Of a stretch of 64,000 nucleotides of DNA, positions 45,850 through 58,277 are shown piece by piece. This DNA comes from Eumeta japonica. Lineage: Eukaryota; Arthropoda; Insecta; Lepidoptera; Psychidae. The position numbers and the translations under genes are program-made. Below the pieces are notes generated by a model. The model worked only from the letters and a program-made list of their open reading frames with translations. It ran no database searches and was not told where the DNA came from. Within the stretch, counting starts at the first letter, position 1; the number at the start of each line of letters is the position of its first letter. Location of the stretch: positions 372,001 to 436,000 of the forward strand of contig BGZK01000153.1 in assembly GCA_005406025.1 (NCBI GenBank), read 5' to 3'.

Positions 45850-46065
45850 AGTTATTTAAATTAGCCGACAATTTTCCCGAGTTGTAGCGTTCAAGCTTTC
45901 GTCGCGCCGGGCGGCTCTGAACGAGGCCTTAGGCGTCGGGCGCCCACAATGCAGAGCGGTTGCGGCACAATACGGCCTGCGATCTCGGCGTCCGCGCCTC
46001 GCACCTGCGCATGAGTTATCGCTTATTGTTTCACGGATCTGATGAGTCTCCAACGGACTGTCGCG
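45850..46065. promoter_or_regulatory. GC-rich island with GTTATCG motif
   Basis: A GC-rich block (GTCGCGCCGGGCGGCTCTGA, GCCTTAGGCGTCGGGCGCC) ending in ATGAGTTATCGCTTATTG. The minus-strand 70-codon frame has no recognised product. Confidence 0.4.
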
Positions 46066-46615
46066 CACTTTTCGTTGCTTGTTTCATAAAATCGAAAATT
46101 TGAAACGTTGTAGATTACATGTATTTTTTATTTATTGATATTTGGCGTCCACCCGGGGTCCAGTGCAAGTCGACATTAAACAAATTCCTTCACCTTTTAT
46201 ATTGTTTAATTTCTCTGCAATTGAAAGAGATGACAAAAAACATAAATAACAAATGCATAAAGATATAATAGTTATTCATATTATTATTTATGATGGCAGT
46301 TATAAAAATGTAAAAACTAACGAATACGTATTCCTAATTAATATTTTATTTAAAATTTTTGTGATTTAGCTCGTTAATCCCTATCAAAAAATTATATACG
46401 CTATTTGAGAACGCTAAACAATTCTCGGTCAAGTTCTGTGGCAACAAATACGAAGTATTACAAAAAAAAAACATCAAATATATTAAAAGAGGAAATTGTT
46501 TTCACGGTGATCCGCAGTTCAAGCCAGCGGAATAATGTCCCGAAATTTGTTGTCCTCTCATAATTGAGTAAACAACATAAAGCAGTTTCTTTACAGGGCT
46601 GTGTAAATAAGATTA
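46066..46615. other. AT-rich DNA without a recognisable gene
   Basis: No supportable feature. Confidence 0.5.
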
Positions 46616-46639
46616 TAATTTCGTCGAATTTGCTTATGG

Positions 46640-46860
46640 AAATACGCGGAGCGCCGGCGGGCGGCTGCGGGCGTCTCGGGCGCCGTCGTTTAATGTCCTC
46701 TTCTTGAATAACTACATGAATTATGCACTATTGTTTGCGAAAGCTCCGAGCTTTATTACTGAACGGAGCGCTTTGAGCTTTCGTCGCAATTTCGCCGATA
46801 TCGCGGTTGATGGAATTGCGATTGTCGTTTTCTTGCGTTTTTATCGTTATTGTCATAGAA
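46640..46860. promoter_or_regulatory. GC-rich island abutting the 56-bp array
   Basis: GGAGCGCCGGCGGGCGGCTG (46649-46668) and a CGCCGATATCGCGG word precede the tandem array without a gap. Candidate regulatory element whose edge has become the seed or neighbour of the minisatellite. Confidence 0.35.
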
Positions 46861-46867
46861 CATGTCC

Positions 46868-47259
46868 AATTTTGACAAGTCAGGTTGTTATCGGAAATGC
46901 ACCCTATCATGGTTTCGATGTATAATTTTGACAAGTCAGGTTGTTATCGGAAATGCACCCTATCATGGTTTCGATGTATAATTTTGACAAGTCAGGTTGT
47001 TATCGGAAATGCACCCTATCATGGTTTCGATGTATAATTTTGACAAGTCAGGTTGTTATCGGAAATGCACCCTATCATGGTTTCGATGTATAATTTTGAC
47101 AAGTCAGGTTGTTATCGGAAATGCACCCTATCATGGTTTCGATGTATAATTTTGACAAGTCAGGTTGTTATCGGAAATGCACCCTATCATGGTTTCGATG
47201 TATAATTTTGACAAGTCAGGTTGTTATCGGAAATGCACCCTATCATGGTTTCGATGTAT
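46868..47259. repeat. 56-bp minisatellite, seven copies, almost identical
   Basis: Units begin at 46868, 46924, 46980, 47036, 47092, 47148 and 47204 (AATTTTGACAAGTCAGGTTG...). As read, the units are identical apart from their last bases at the array edges. Each contains TGACAAGTCA (a short palindrome) and GTTATCGG (GATA-type core). Since 56 is not a multiple of three, it cannot be a coding repeat. Homogeneity points to very recent expansion or active conversion. Confidence 0.95.
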
Positions 47260-47835
47260 ATATATTTTGTTTTACTTGACACTAATCGTTCTAAAAATTA
47301 ACAGACTCCCCGATCTTTCTTTATTAGATAAAAAAGTAGACTGATCATTCAACTATTTTAAAATTTTCATACTTGTTTCTTTTCCGAAGTCGGTCTGTCT
47401 TTCTTTACTATACGTATCGGTATTAATACGTCTTTGAACTATTTTGAGCATACTATTTCAATAGTTTTATATATAGAAATAAAACCTTGACAATTTTATT
47501 AATTTGTTTGTATCGCATATCAGAAGTATAAGAAAAGATATTTCGAAATATTGCGCACAAACTAAAAATTAAATGCCGTCATGTTATTAAACGATTAGCA
47601 ACCTGTTTATATAAATACTGTCAGTATCAAAATAATATTACTTAAAAATTGAACGGTACCATATCTTTAAATTATTAAGCAATATTTTTAAATACGTCCT
47701 CTTTCAAATGTGCAGAATATTGGAAATCTCAGTGTCGTAAACATCGAGCACATAAACTAGAAAAATAATTATTCAAAAATTACTATCTGAACGCGTTAAT
47801 TCGTTTAACGCACACAAATAGAAGGCAACAAATGC
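47260..47835. other. AT-rich DNA without a recognisable gene
   Basis: No supportable feature. Confidence 0.5.
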
Positions 47836-47839
47836 ATTG

Positions 47840-48130
47840 CTGAACTCCCGCGGGACGGTTTATGGGGCCATTTAGACGTACACGAGTTTCCATGCCAACT
47901 TAATACGCGCCCCGGCGGCGGGCGGCGCGCGCGCCGGCCTCGCTTGATATATCGCCCCAGATAAAACATCGGGCACTGTCTCCGAATAGTTTCACAAAGA
48001 AATGGTCCCGATTTAGCATAACGCGAGGCGGTTAGTCATCGGGCTGTTATCGGCCGAAACGTATTGCGGGTTCTATAAGGGCCTTATAAAAGTCGGCCGC
48101 GTGAGATCTTATCGGAATGTCGTGTTGATG
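47840..48130. promoter_or_regulatory. GC-rich island with GATA-type motifs, candidate enhancer
   Basis: CGCCCCGGCGGCGGGCGGCG (47898-47917), then TTGATATATCG, CCCCAGATAAAAC (47955-47967) and GGCTGTTATCGGCCG (48041-48055). GGTTTATGGGG near 47857 carries a TTTATG core. The motif set resembles that at 21.4 and 22.4 kb. Confidence 0.45.
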
Positions 48131-49545
48131 TCGGGCATAGAGCTTAATAGATCATAAGCTGAATGTGACGTGGTTACAGTTTGAATAATACGCGACTGGA
48201 AAACGACGGGTATTATGAGTGTCATATTTTTCGTGTATTCGATATTAAAATCTCAAAGAATTTGCGTTGGATTTGTACGTATGTACATACATCCAACGGT
48301 ATGTATGTACCGTAGTTGTGTTAGTTAAGAGCACGTCTTAAGTTTTTTTTACAGTAAACGATTTTCTCATTTTAGGATCGGTACTGAAAAACACCAAAGA
48401 GATATATAATGATTCGTTTTATTAGAATTTTTATGCAAATCACAAAGAATGCAATGGAGGTAACATAATTATAAATATTTATAAATAATTGTTCAAAGCT
48501 CTCGATACCTAAGTCAGACTAACACTTGTCTAGCTTTTTATTTTGTCAACATCATTTTCGCTTCCTCATCATCGACATTTGTACATTATGCAATACATGA
48601 AGCTATTCCTTACTTTAATTCCCATCGAAATGAATATTTTTCATGTTTATTTCTTTACACTTGCTTCAATTATTGTTCTTTTGAAAAATCGAGAATATTC
48701 AAGTTTTCCCTGAAAAAAAGTAAACGAATGATTTTGTTTTTCAAACGTTGTCTGTTTCATACTACAAATATAGTTTATATAAAAACATAACTCCTTGGGT
48801 GCATACGAAAAGGACAGGTACTATAACAATTTTTTTTTTGTTTTTCATTACAGTATCTATTTACTTCCTAAAGCACATTTTTTTTCATGCCAAAAGTCAC
48901 ACGTGTTTTACGGGACTAGAAAATAATTGTACATTTTCTAAGAAAAAACATAATAGACACATGATATGTTGAATTTTGTTTAGAAATACTATTGACTCAG
49001 TTCTGATACACAGTTCATGTAACAATATATTTCATAACGTGTTACATTTTCGATTAAAAAAATTCAAAATATGTACAAAGTTAAATAGAGAAAAAGTGTT
49101 AATTTGTAATAAAAAAAAGCTATATGAACACGACGTGGAGTTAGAAAAAATATACATTTTTGAAGAATTAGTGAGTTACACGGGTAAGAAATATATTTTT
49201 ATTCGGTCGCAGAATCTCAGTAAACGGAATGTAAGACGCGTTGATATTAGATAGTTACTCTGTAAGTGGCCCGTAATGGCAATTCGCCAAATGCCTGTTT
49301 GTTTTTGCGGGAAACATACGGGGAATTGTTCTTAAAAGGATGGTGAAGAGCGTTTGAGGGCAAAAAGTGTTTTGTTTACTGCCAAGAATCTGACAACCTT
49401 ATGGATTTTAGTATTTTGCGATAACATATTGTTGATATATGCCCGCGAAAAGATTGCAATATTACTTTAACAAACAACATTCGTTCAAGTTCGTTTCATG
49501 TTTTCCAATCAATGTATATAAAAAATGTCAATCGAATTAATCGAT
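48131..49545. other. AT-rich DNA; short hairpin at 48277-48313
   Basis: GTATGTACATAC and GTATGTATGTAC form an imperfect inverted repeat. Frames at 48748-48972 and 48976-49254 follow base bias. Confidence 0.45.
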
Positions 49546-49549
49546 GTAT

Positions 49550-49720
49550 ATAAAATTTATGGATGTTGGAGCATAAATGTGACATTGATAAACTCCGTCA
49601 CCGCTTGACCAACCATCGTGAAAGTTGGTAATATTGAGTGGTTTTTCAATGAACAAGATTTATATGCTATCTAAACTTTTTAACTTGTTACTAGATGGCG
49701 CTGTATTGCATAAACATTTA
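49550..49720 (+). repeat. Fragment of a common interspersed repeat
   Basis: CACCGCTTGACCAACCATCG, a GAAAGTTGGTAATATT-like block and TACTAGATGGCGCTG are words typical of repetitive DNA in moths. A related fragment lies at 56960-57060 (CACTGCTTGACCGATCATTG). Confidence 0.5.
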
Positions 49721-50885
49721 TAACGCTCAAATGATCGCCATGAGAACGATATATATTTTTTCGACTTTAGCGTACATATTAACAATGGAAGTCCAGCCTA
49801 GATATAAAAAATACTGGACAAGCGCGAATATGATTCACACGTTAAAAGTTCTGCATATAGTTAAAGATATACAGATTGGGAAAACACTTTTTTATTAAGT
49901 GATATAATTACAATTAACGCTTTCTTTTTTTCCTGTACTTGTTTTGTGATAACTTACTCCTTGATAAAGTTCATGATTCTAGGTCAATGAGAAGTATTCT
50001 ATATATTTTGGTTTATTTGCGAGTCTCAAAATGTTAGGTTTCATGGCTGTATTGCATTGACTTGGATTTTTTTGAGCTATCAGAGACTGTCGTCCAAAGT
50101 ATTGTTTCTCTCGACAGATAGTCAGACAGACAGACTGAAAATACTGACAGGTAATGACAGATACTGAAAACGCAACGCGCAACGACCCCATAAGGGTTCC
50201 TTTTCTGCTTTTGAAACACAAAAATCCAGAAATTCATTCCATTTCCACGCGATCCGACAACCGTATATCCTTCGAGGGCACACAGACCACACTGCCGGAA
50301 AGTAACATCTGGCTGGTCAGCTAGTATTATATAAAATACCTAAAAAACTATAATTATTTCTTACAAAGTTATGTAAACTAAAACCCTAAAAACATCACAT
50401 CGCTAAAAATTACTAGAGTAACACTACAAAGTTAATTGTCGTTTAAAGGATGTAAAATGCCCGTTGCTTTGAAAGTGGCGCTTTACATTGTTAGTTGTAG
50501 TTAAACTCGTCGTTTTTATAGTATAGCTAGTGTATTTTGAGGGTATTGCCTCAATACGTTATAACGTAAGGTAAACGCTTATGGTACGCTACATTGAGGA
50601 TAAATAAACGGATTCGAAGCGTAACGAACTTTGGATTGTCTTAAACGTAATGCAAGGAGAGATACCTACTTCAACGTATCCTAAATCGAAGAATACATAT
50701 TTTTAAAGTTAGTATACAAAGTATACGTAAAACCACATTATAAATTGTAGAAATACGGTGTATTTTATTTAAATATCAGTGCAATGTTCATTTTTAAATG
50801 TACATATACCGTCCCGTGTCAATCGTTTCTCGTAAGAGAACCGTCGTCTTTAGAGTAACCTATCTCTGTTCAGGAGTTGAATCTA
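49721..50885. other. AT-rich DNA with repeat-derived words
   Basis: GACAGATAGTCAGACAGACAG-like sequence at 50114-50136 and GGTCAGCTAGTATTATATAA at 50316-50335 look like reversed pieces of the CTAGCTG-type repeat. No gene. Confidence 0.4.
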
Positions 50886-50889
50886 TTCG

Positions 50890-51065
50890 ACTTTAAAACT
50901 CGTTATCGCACCCCGCCTCGCCCGCCCCGGCATCCGCGCTTCGACAATAAATGCCTTTCGAGACTTGTCTCTGCGCCCAGGAGAGCTTCGACTGTAATAC
51001 CTCTTTATCCCGTATTCACTGCGGGTACTGCGCCCATACGAATTGTAGATGAATCGCGATACATG
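50890..51065. promoter_or_regulatory. GC-rich island
   Basis: CACCCCGCCTCGCCCGCCCC (50910-50929) and ACTGCGGGTACTGCGCCC stand out from the surroundings. The 83-codon plus-strand frame through it has no recognised content. Confidence 0.3.
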
Positions 51066-52915
51066 TTTTCATATCAACTTATAGGGGAATGGTTGTGTTT
51101 AGGGTTCCGCTGGCCCTGTACTCTATGATTTCGTGTATATCGATTCTGACAGATCATAATAAAAATTATCACAATTTTAGATTAATTCAATGCAGTGAAA
51201 ATCCTGGTATATTGTTGTATTGTAAAGATTTACATGTCTTTATTACTAACTGATTAACGATCACCGCATATAACCTACTTATTGCTAACGTGAATTGTTT
51301 CATATGTAATGTTATTCATGAGATTTGTTTTAGTAAAAAAAACACTAAACGGCTCTCTATTAACCGCCGGATTTAATTTACACATTATTATGATTACCTC
51401 AACTTCGTTTATTGCTGGTAACGCGATAGTATATCTTATATACACTACTAGCTCATTGTTTCATAATATATTTGATATTTTATTGAATGTATAAATATTA
51501 TGATAGGTAATTTGTAATTGTATTAATTTTAGGTATAACTTTTTTTACATATAACAATATTAAACTTATATTTCAAATTATACAGAGTATATTGTATTCA
51601 TCCTTATCTACTTAAAAAAACAAGTTTCTACTTAAGTTTGTTTTTAAAGAAAACGTTTGAAAAACTGTAACAAATGTTTCTTACAGTTTTTTCATATATT
51701 AGAATGTAGCTCTTAATAAGTATTTATCTATCTATCTATAAAATGTACTCATTTGTCAGTAAAGAAAAATTTTCACGGGTAACTTCCTCATCAAAATAAA
51801 TAAACGGAATTATGATAACACAAAGTGGCAGTACAATTGTAGTTTTGCTTGTATAGTAGCTTTAGATGTGCTTATATTTTTACTGCGTTAATTATAAATG
51901 AAAATGTCTTAATAAAGCTTCAATGTATATTTCTTCAAATATCATCACATAATTATCAATATATGAATCGAAATCGAAAAGCAATGCAGTATGCAATATT
52001 TTATACGGAATACCTTCTCTTTAATTGACAATATTTTATCATCAATATGCAGCGGCTTTTAGGCTATAATGTTCATACGATTACATTATTTATATAGAGC
52101 GAAAAATCCGAAAAATTAAAAAAAATATTCATTATTTTAAATGTGCGATAGGTACCCTATGCTGGCTATTCTATATTTATTAAACCTATTTCTGTAACGT
52201 TAATTTTAGAATAAGGTATTTACTGCAAAAACTTCCCCAGTATTATACTTTGAAACAAGATTGTCCAGGAGGTCGTAAGCGGGTACGATGCGAAGACGCC
52301 CCGGGCTTCTTTGCCAACAATAAATGCTTTGTCAAACTTCTTCCAGCCTCCAGTCCAAAGCTAAAACCTTTCCGACTTTTACTCCATTTTCTCGTGCAGC
52401 TGAAATGGTGTATATTTTCTTTTTGTTAAACTGAAACATCCTTAGACAGCTCAATGCGTCTGGAAGAAATTTGTTGATATGAATTTTATTTTAGGCGACG
52501 TATGAAATATTTAGTGTATATGGATTGAGATAGATTGATGAAATTGTAGAATTACGATATTTAGTTGTGATTAATTTCTAAACATATTTAAAAGAAATTT
52601 ATGCAATAGTATAGTATGCATCAAATTAAAAGACCGCAGTAATAACACTTCTGATATAAAGATAGCTTTCTTAACATGTAGCCGTGCTGTAAATTTATAG
52701 TTGATGTTGAATAGCAGTCTTCAAATATGAAGTAGATATGCGATTAACATTCCCGTTTTACAATGATTTGAGTAGAATCAGCATATTCGTCATTTCGGCA
52801 TGTAATAGAGCATTATATATTTATTTCCGCACAAGCAGATGTTAAAATAAATTGTATGTGCATAGGTTTAGGCTATTTATTTTTTGAATTGACCTCCCTT
52901 TCCTTTCCTCCTTCT
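51066..52915. other. AT-rich DNA without a recognisable gene
   Basis: No supportable feature. GC-balanced patches at 52265-52345 and 52347-52400 are unexplained. Confidence 0.5.
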
Positions 52916-52916
52916 C

Positions 52917-52938
52917 CTCACTCTCTCTCTCTCTCTCT
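52917..52938. repeat. (CT)n microsatellite
   Basis: About 20 bp of CT repeats. Confidence 0.9.
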
Positions 52939-53124
52939 ATTTCGTGTCTATGCCTCAAAAACGTCGGTCGGACACTTTTTACGGTGTAGCTTCCCATCCG
53001 CCAAACACGCGATAAGGAATTTCCTTCCAAAAATTAAAAAATATATATTCCATAAAAGTGTTTTTTTAACCTGTTCGATCTACGCTTTAGGTGTTTGTTG
53101 TTTGAAGGATGAATACAACGAGTA

Positions 53125-53350
53125 ATCATATTCGTGACATTGTCGTTTCGTCGAGGTCGAGGACTGCAAAAGCTCGTCTCATGCGCCTTAAGCGCGTTAA
53201 GCGAGCCGGCTTTAGGGCGGCGCGGACGCAGCGGCCCGCCGCACGTAACGAGGGGCCACTTTTTCGGAGATCCGGCGCAGATAACCGAAGGTGAGCGGCG
53301 ATATATCAGGAGATTAGTCGCCGGCGGATGCGCCGACTCTTGAATATAAA
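53125..53350. promoter_or_regulatory. GC-rich island with CAGATAA motif
   Basis: GGCGGCGCGGACGCAGCGGC at 53217-53236, then GGCGCAGATAACCGAAG and GGCGATATATCAGG. CG density keeps several frames open on both strands; none is recognisable. Confidence 0.4.
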
Positions 53351-56300
53351 GAGATCGTTCCGGATAGGGAGGTGCCAATGAAAGTCAGAGGAGAAGAAAG
53401 TAACTAAATTGATTCAAGACTTTCGAAACGGCGGTGGAGTAAAATTGAATTTTTAAAGAGATAAATGAAATTCGAGACGGTTTCTATACGTTTTGGAATT
53501 GATTTTTAAAATAAAAATGCCCAAAATAAAAGAAAGTTATTTTGGTGTGTCAGGTAGAATTTATATCTTTTCCAATGAGAAACTTTATTTTTCTTTCATT
53601 TTACTTTGTAATAATTTTTGAAATATTATAATTATAATGCCATCAAAAAGAAGGTAAGTGCAGGAATAGAGTATAAGGAGAATGATGGTGTACGGATCAA
53701 TGTGGAAGGAGTGGGGTGACGAAAGGGGGACTTATAGAGGGAGAATAGGGCAATGGCCCCTCCATTCGCGATGTATCACAGTAACTTTTACTTACTGGAT
53801 GACGTACAACAGCAGTCGCTGTTACTTCACTTTCGTATTTTCTGAGATTGTTGTATTTGACCGGTCGACCCATTTTCGTACTGTAATTAAAATTCACTAT
53901 AACATGGCTCTACCATTTTTCGTCTACAAATTTTCTTGTATAAGATCAAATAAATAGTGAGGTTATGACTTTCTTTATTTTTATAAGTAATTATTATTAC
54001 TTTTTGCCTTATGTTGTCACAGACCTAATAATTAATTCCAAGAAACGTCGTAGTTTAATGTAAAATTACTAAGAAATGTATAAAAATAAAAAAAAAACTA
54101 GTATCAAATATTTTTGATATTTGACAAAAAAGGCGCTTTTTAGAAGAAGAAAAACGATGCGTGTAAGCGCGTGAGAATTTACATTTCTTTGGGGTAATTA
54201 AAAAGTTGTTTTTAATTGCATGCAAATGATTAATTACAATAAAATAACAAAAAGCCTGGAGTGGGGTATTCAATACGGTTGATAATGTATAATTTAAATT
54301 TGAAAATTTGAATAAATTAATGTTTATTTTCTTATACAAATTGCAATATCAATTCTATTTTTTCATTAGAAATTATAACAATTATTAAGTGAAAAGTTGG
54401 AACATGTTAACGTTATTTTGTTATCATCTTCTATTTTGCATTCAGCTACATTAAACTCGCCGACTGATATCACTGCGGAACTTGCTAATTTTGTCTGTCT
54501 TACAGTCTTAACAATATACGGAAAAATGATATTGGTAGTAACGTCCATATTTTGATAAATGGTTAATTCTCTAGCTCGAATGTTTGACACATCAGTTATT
54601 AGTGGTCTGAAGTTGCTCGCTAAACGGCTCGCAAGTAACTTCATACTGTAGTTTTCGTGTTACACCGATAACAATTCATTCTCATCAGTTCAGCGCGTCA
54701 GAAAAAGTATAATTTCAAAACAAGCTTTACAGAATATTTCTACATTAATAAAAATATCTTTTTCGATTGCGTATAACATCGTTGGTACCATTAAAGATAT
54801 CACTATGGATAGTCGTGTATCACATACTTACAACTATGAAAAAGTATCGACACGTATGATGATGTGTCACGTCACTACTACTCTGTAGCAGATGAAGCTC
54901 ACGAGTGCGCTCTGGGCGTCCGCCGTATATCAAGGGTCGTTGCAGTCTCGGCGTGTTCTCACGTAACGGAAAGCTCTGCATCTCAGCATCACGAACAATG
55001 CCGGCAACGAAAAACTCGCAATTTGTGACTTGCAACTAGCTTGCATGTGGATTGTTTATGCGTCCCAAAGAGAAATGCGACTCGTGACGTATATTAATTA
55101 CAGACGTTGTCGTAATTATTATGTTTGTTACAATAGAAAATAAAATAGTGTAATTGGGTTTGTGAAAATTAATGATTTTGTAAATTATGCGCGGCAGATG
55201 TTTATCTGCGTACATAGGATTCTACTTCGTTTTGAGTTTTCGCAATATAAATTTCATATAGTCAAATAATACATACTCGGGTTTTAAAATAATTCATATT
55301 ATTTATTGAATTACAAATTTTAATATACATTGAAATTGAATATCATGTTTTAAAACAAAAACAAAAAATAATAATAACAAGGAATTTTTTTATGGTAAAA
55401 TCGAATTAAATCAACTTGTCCGTAGTTAGAAAAACACGTCCAGTCATCAGTCGCGAATTTTACAACCATCGTTAGCCATACACAATCCGTTTTGAACCAG
55501 CTTGGGGGGATTTTAGCTACCTATGTCTAGGTTTCTTTGTCTGTAAGAAGAAATAGAAAGAGTATGGGAGCACGTGGCTATGCGACGAAGCGATAAAAAT
55601 CCGACGATTTATGCGCAATAACTCGTTATATAAAAATCGGTATTGTAAGAGACTGTGATCTCGTTGAGAACCTTCATCATTAATTACCGACAACTGTAAA
55701 CATTTTGTAATTGGGTTAAGAGAACGTCTCAATTTTTGGCCTGAAGTTGATGTATGTTTATTATAGACATAAGAAAATCGCAGATCAATATCAAATGAAG
55801 AATCGATCTTGTGAATGATTTTTTTTCCTAAAAGTAACGGAGCGATTTCGTTCAAACTTCTTGTACGTTATCAGTCGTAACCCAGATTTTAACGTAAAAT
55901 ACAATTTATCACACTTGGTACTTAAAGACTAGATATAGAATGCTTTGCTTCAAGTGGTTCGAGCCGCGGACAAATGTGTAAGGTATATGATTTTATTTTG
56001 ATAAAATTTCCCAGTTTTCATTGTGAAGACCCCTTATGCACGATGGAAACTGGGTAATTTTAACAAAATTACTGGGTACCTATTATTTCAGGAAATAATC
56101 TCGTTAAATATGGGTCCTTAAATGCAAATCTATGCAAAAATCGGAAAAAGTATGAGATGGTTATTCCACGTGGACGGAGCCGCAGGCAATAGCCACTTTA
56201 TATATAGATAGGTGAAAAGCATTTTGTTGCATAGATGCATTTTGTTGCATAGATGCATAGATGCGGTCCATCAAAATATTTAACGATGTGTGAAGTTTTG

Positions 56301-57135
56301 CACATTCATTGAGACAGGGTGAAGTTTATAGCTTAATTAATTCCTTCATTTCAACGGAGATCCATGTCCGACATACTGTGTGAGTTGGGCACAGTGTACG
56401 CACGAGACAAAAAAAAAACAAAATCTGTATGAAATTATTTTTGTATTACTTATCTAATATCCGCAAAATCCTAATTTAATATGAAATATTTCATATAAAA
56501 CACCAGTTAATGAATATTAATGAATCTAAAATTTTCACTAATTTTCCTCAACGAGACGTTTAATCAAAAGCGGACGCATGAAAAGCGCATAGCTATCTCG
56601 TTTCCAGGGATGCAGGTTTCACCCCTTTTTAATGCGTTTGCATCTCTCAATAAATTTCCTACCTTTTGTTAGGGGATGAAACGACGAATGTTTATGGCCG
56701 TAATCCCGTTTGCTGCGCGACGCTCGGCTTTTTATTTATGTTATGATATTTTTTTACTTGAAAATTTTCACAATATGCTCCTTTGTGCTATATTGTTATT
56801 ATACGACAATATTGGGTCGTTTGAAATAATGATACCGGTTTTGGGAGTTGTTTACGTACTCGATGCAATGAAGATATTTTAGTTACAGGGTTGAAAATAA
56901 TGGATATATTATCTGTACATATAAAAAATGGATTTTTTGTATACACGACAACATTAAATTTCAGCACTGCTTGACCGATCATTGCCACACTTGGCAAATC
57001 TAAATATTCTTATATGGAAAAGGTTTTTATGCAAACTATGGTAGTATTTGCTTCCAAGTTCGTCCCTGTTTTGCAGTATTGTAGCGAACTACTGTTCCCA
57101 CTCTAAAAGTTATTTCATTAATAGAAAGTTATACT
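53351..57135. other. AT-rich DNA without a recognisable gene
   Basis: No supportable gene. 54830-55045 is GC-balanced (CTGGGCGTCCGCCGTATATC) and may be a further conserved patch. A local direct repeat of CATTTTGTTGCATAGATG occurs twice at about 56220-56256. Confidence 0.45.
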
Positions 57136-57139
57136 ATGT

Positions 57140-57352
57140 TCGAGATAGCCTATATTTTATTTTGACACTAGCATTTGTCCTTGTTTGGTCCAACATGTGG
57201 AACCGTGAACGACAGCGGTATCGGGAAATAAAAGAGGGCCAAAACCGACCAAGAGCAAAGCTGCGAACGAATTTGAAATTAACAGCAAAATAGTTCAATA
57301 AAAAAGATCTAGGAGCACGATATAAAAGGCGAAACCGAGGGCGGAAAGCTAG
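57140..57352 (+). repeat. Purine-rich repeat family B, locus 4
   Basis: Starts with the same TTTTGACACTAGCATTTGTC as locus 1. It runs through a purine-rich body (GGTATCGGGAAATAAAAGAG, AAAACCGACCAAGAGCAAAG) and ends with CCGAGGGCGGAAAGCTAGT. With locus 1 it defines both ends of the family. Confidence 0.7.
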
Positions 57353-57573
57353 TATTTCAAAAAGCGATAAAGACCTGAAAGACAGATAGATAAATACAAT
57401 TAATTACGTTTTACGACTTTTTCGAGTCTTATCAGAATTTTGATCTTTTTTCATTATTTAGTACAAACTCAACTTTCATATTCATATGTATATGTACATC
57501 TTTTATTTAAAAAGATTTGAATAACGTTTTATTACATTTATTGAATGTAGCGCGAATTAGATTTGTACTGTCA

Positions 57574-57605
57574 AAATTCAGGTAGATAAAAATCTACCTG
57601 AATTT
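57574..57605. repeat. Perfect 14-bp hairpin with 4-base loop
   Basis: AAATTCAGGTAGAT (57574-57587), loop AAAA, ATCTACCTGAATTT (57592-57605). It is followed by three AATTTTTAACA / AAAATTTTAACAAA near-repeats to 57655. Confidence 0.85.
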
Positions 57606-57659
57606 CGATTTAAAATTTTTAACAAAAATTTTAACAAATTTTAACAAAAATTTTAAAGG

Positions 57660-58275
57660 TCCTTAAGAAGTATGTTATTACATTTTCAAGTCATATAGGA
57701 CGTCGGTTTGTGCCATAGAGAAGAATATATAGATAGGTTGTTTGTGCGCCTTGTGCATTTAGCGTAGCTCTCCAATTCCAATTGACAACCCATGTATTGT
57801 TGATATAGAGTTAATAATATGCGCGATATTGAGATTCATCGGTCGTGGCCCAAATATGATACGTTCATCGTACCTAATATGTGACAATGTGACGCGTCGT
57901 GAGCCTACAGGACGTCAGCGCAGACTTTAGGATCAAAGTTTTTCTTTAGTAAAGAGTGCATGACTATGAACTTTTAGATACACGAAATTGTTGCTTCATT
58001 ACATGGAACTTTATGACAGGGATGTTAGGCGATTCCTTTCCTAGTTAATCGTAAACTGCGTAATTTCTTAAACGGACGGAACGAATTCGATCATATAAAT
58101 GTTATGTAATATTTCTAACTAATGAAGAAAAAATGAATGTATAGAATAAATTTATTATTTTCAGAAAATTTCATGATATAGAAATATTGCTACTTATTAA
58201 CTATGGAATTATATCTACAGGTTGTTGAGTAAAATTTTAAATGATAATAACTTTCTAGAGTGTATATTAAGATAC
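57660..58275. other. AT-rich DNA without a recognisable gene
   Basis: No supportable feature. Confidence 0.45.
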
Positions 58276-58277
58276 GA

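Noticed and set aside
46704..46934. Open frames on both strands running into the 56-bp array
   Set aside because: The 56-bp unit is not a multiple of three, so the frame breaks in each repeat; the start lies in a GC island that keeps frames open by composition.
46868..47259. CRISPR-like array
   Set aside because: Units are contiguous with no unique spacers, and the context is a eukaryotic genome; it is a minisatellite.
53034..53378. Arginine- and proline-rich frames on both strands
   Set aside because: CG-rich sequence depletes stop codons; frames overlap on opposite strands and none is recognisable.
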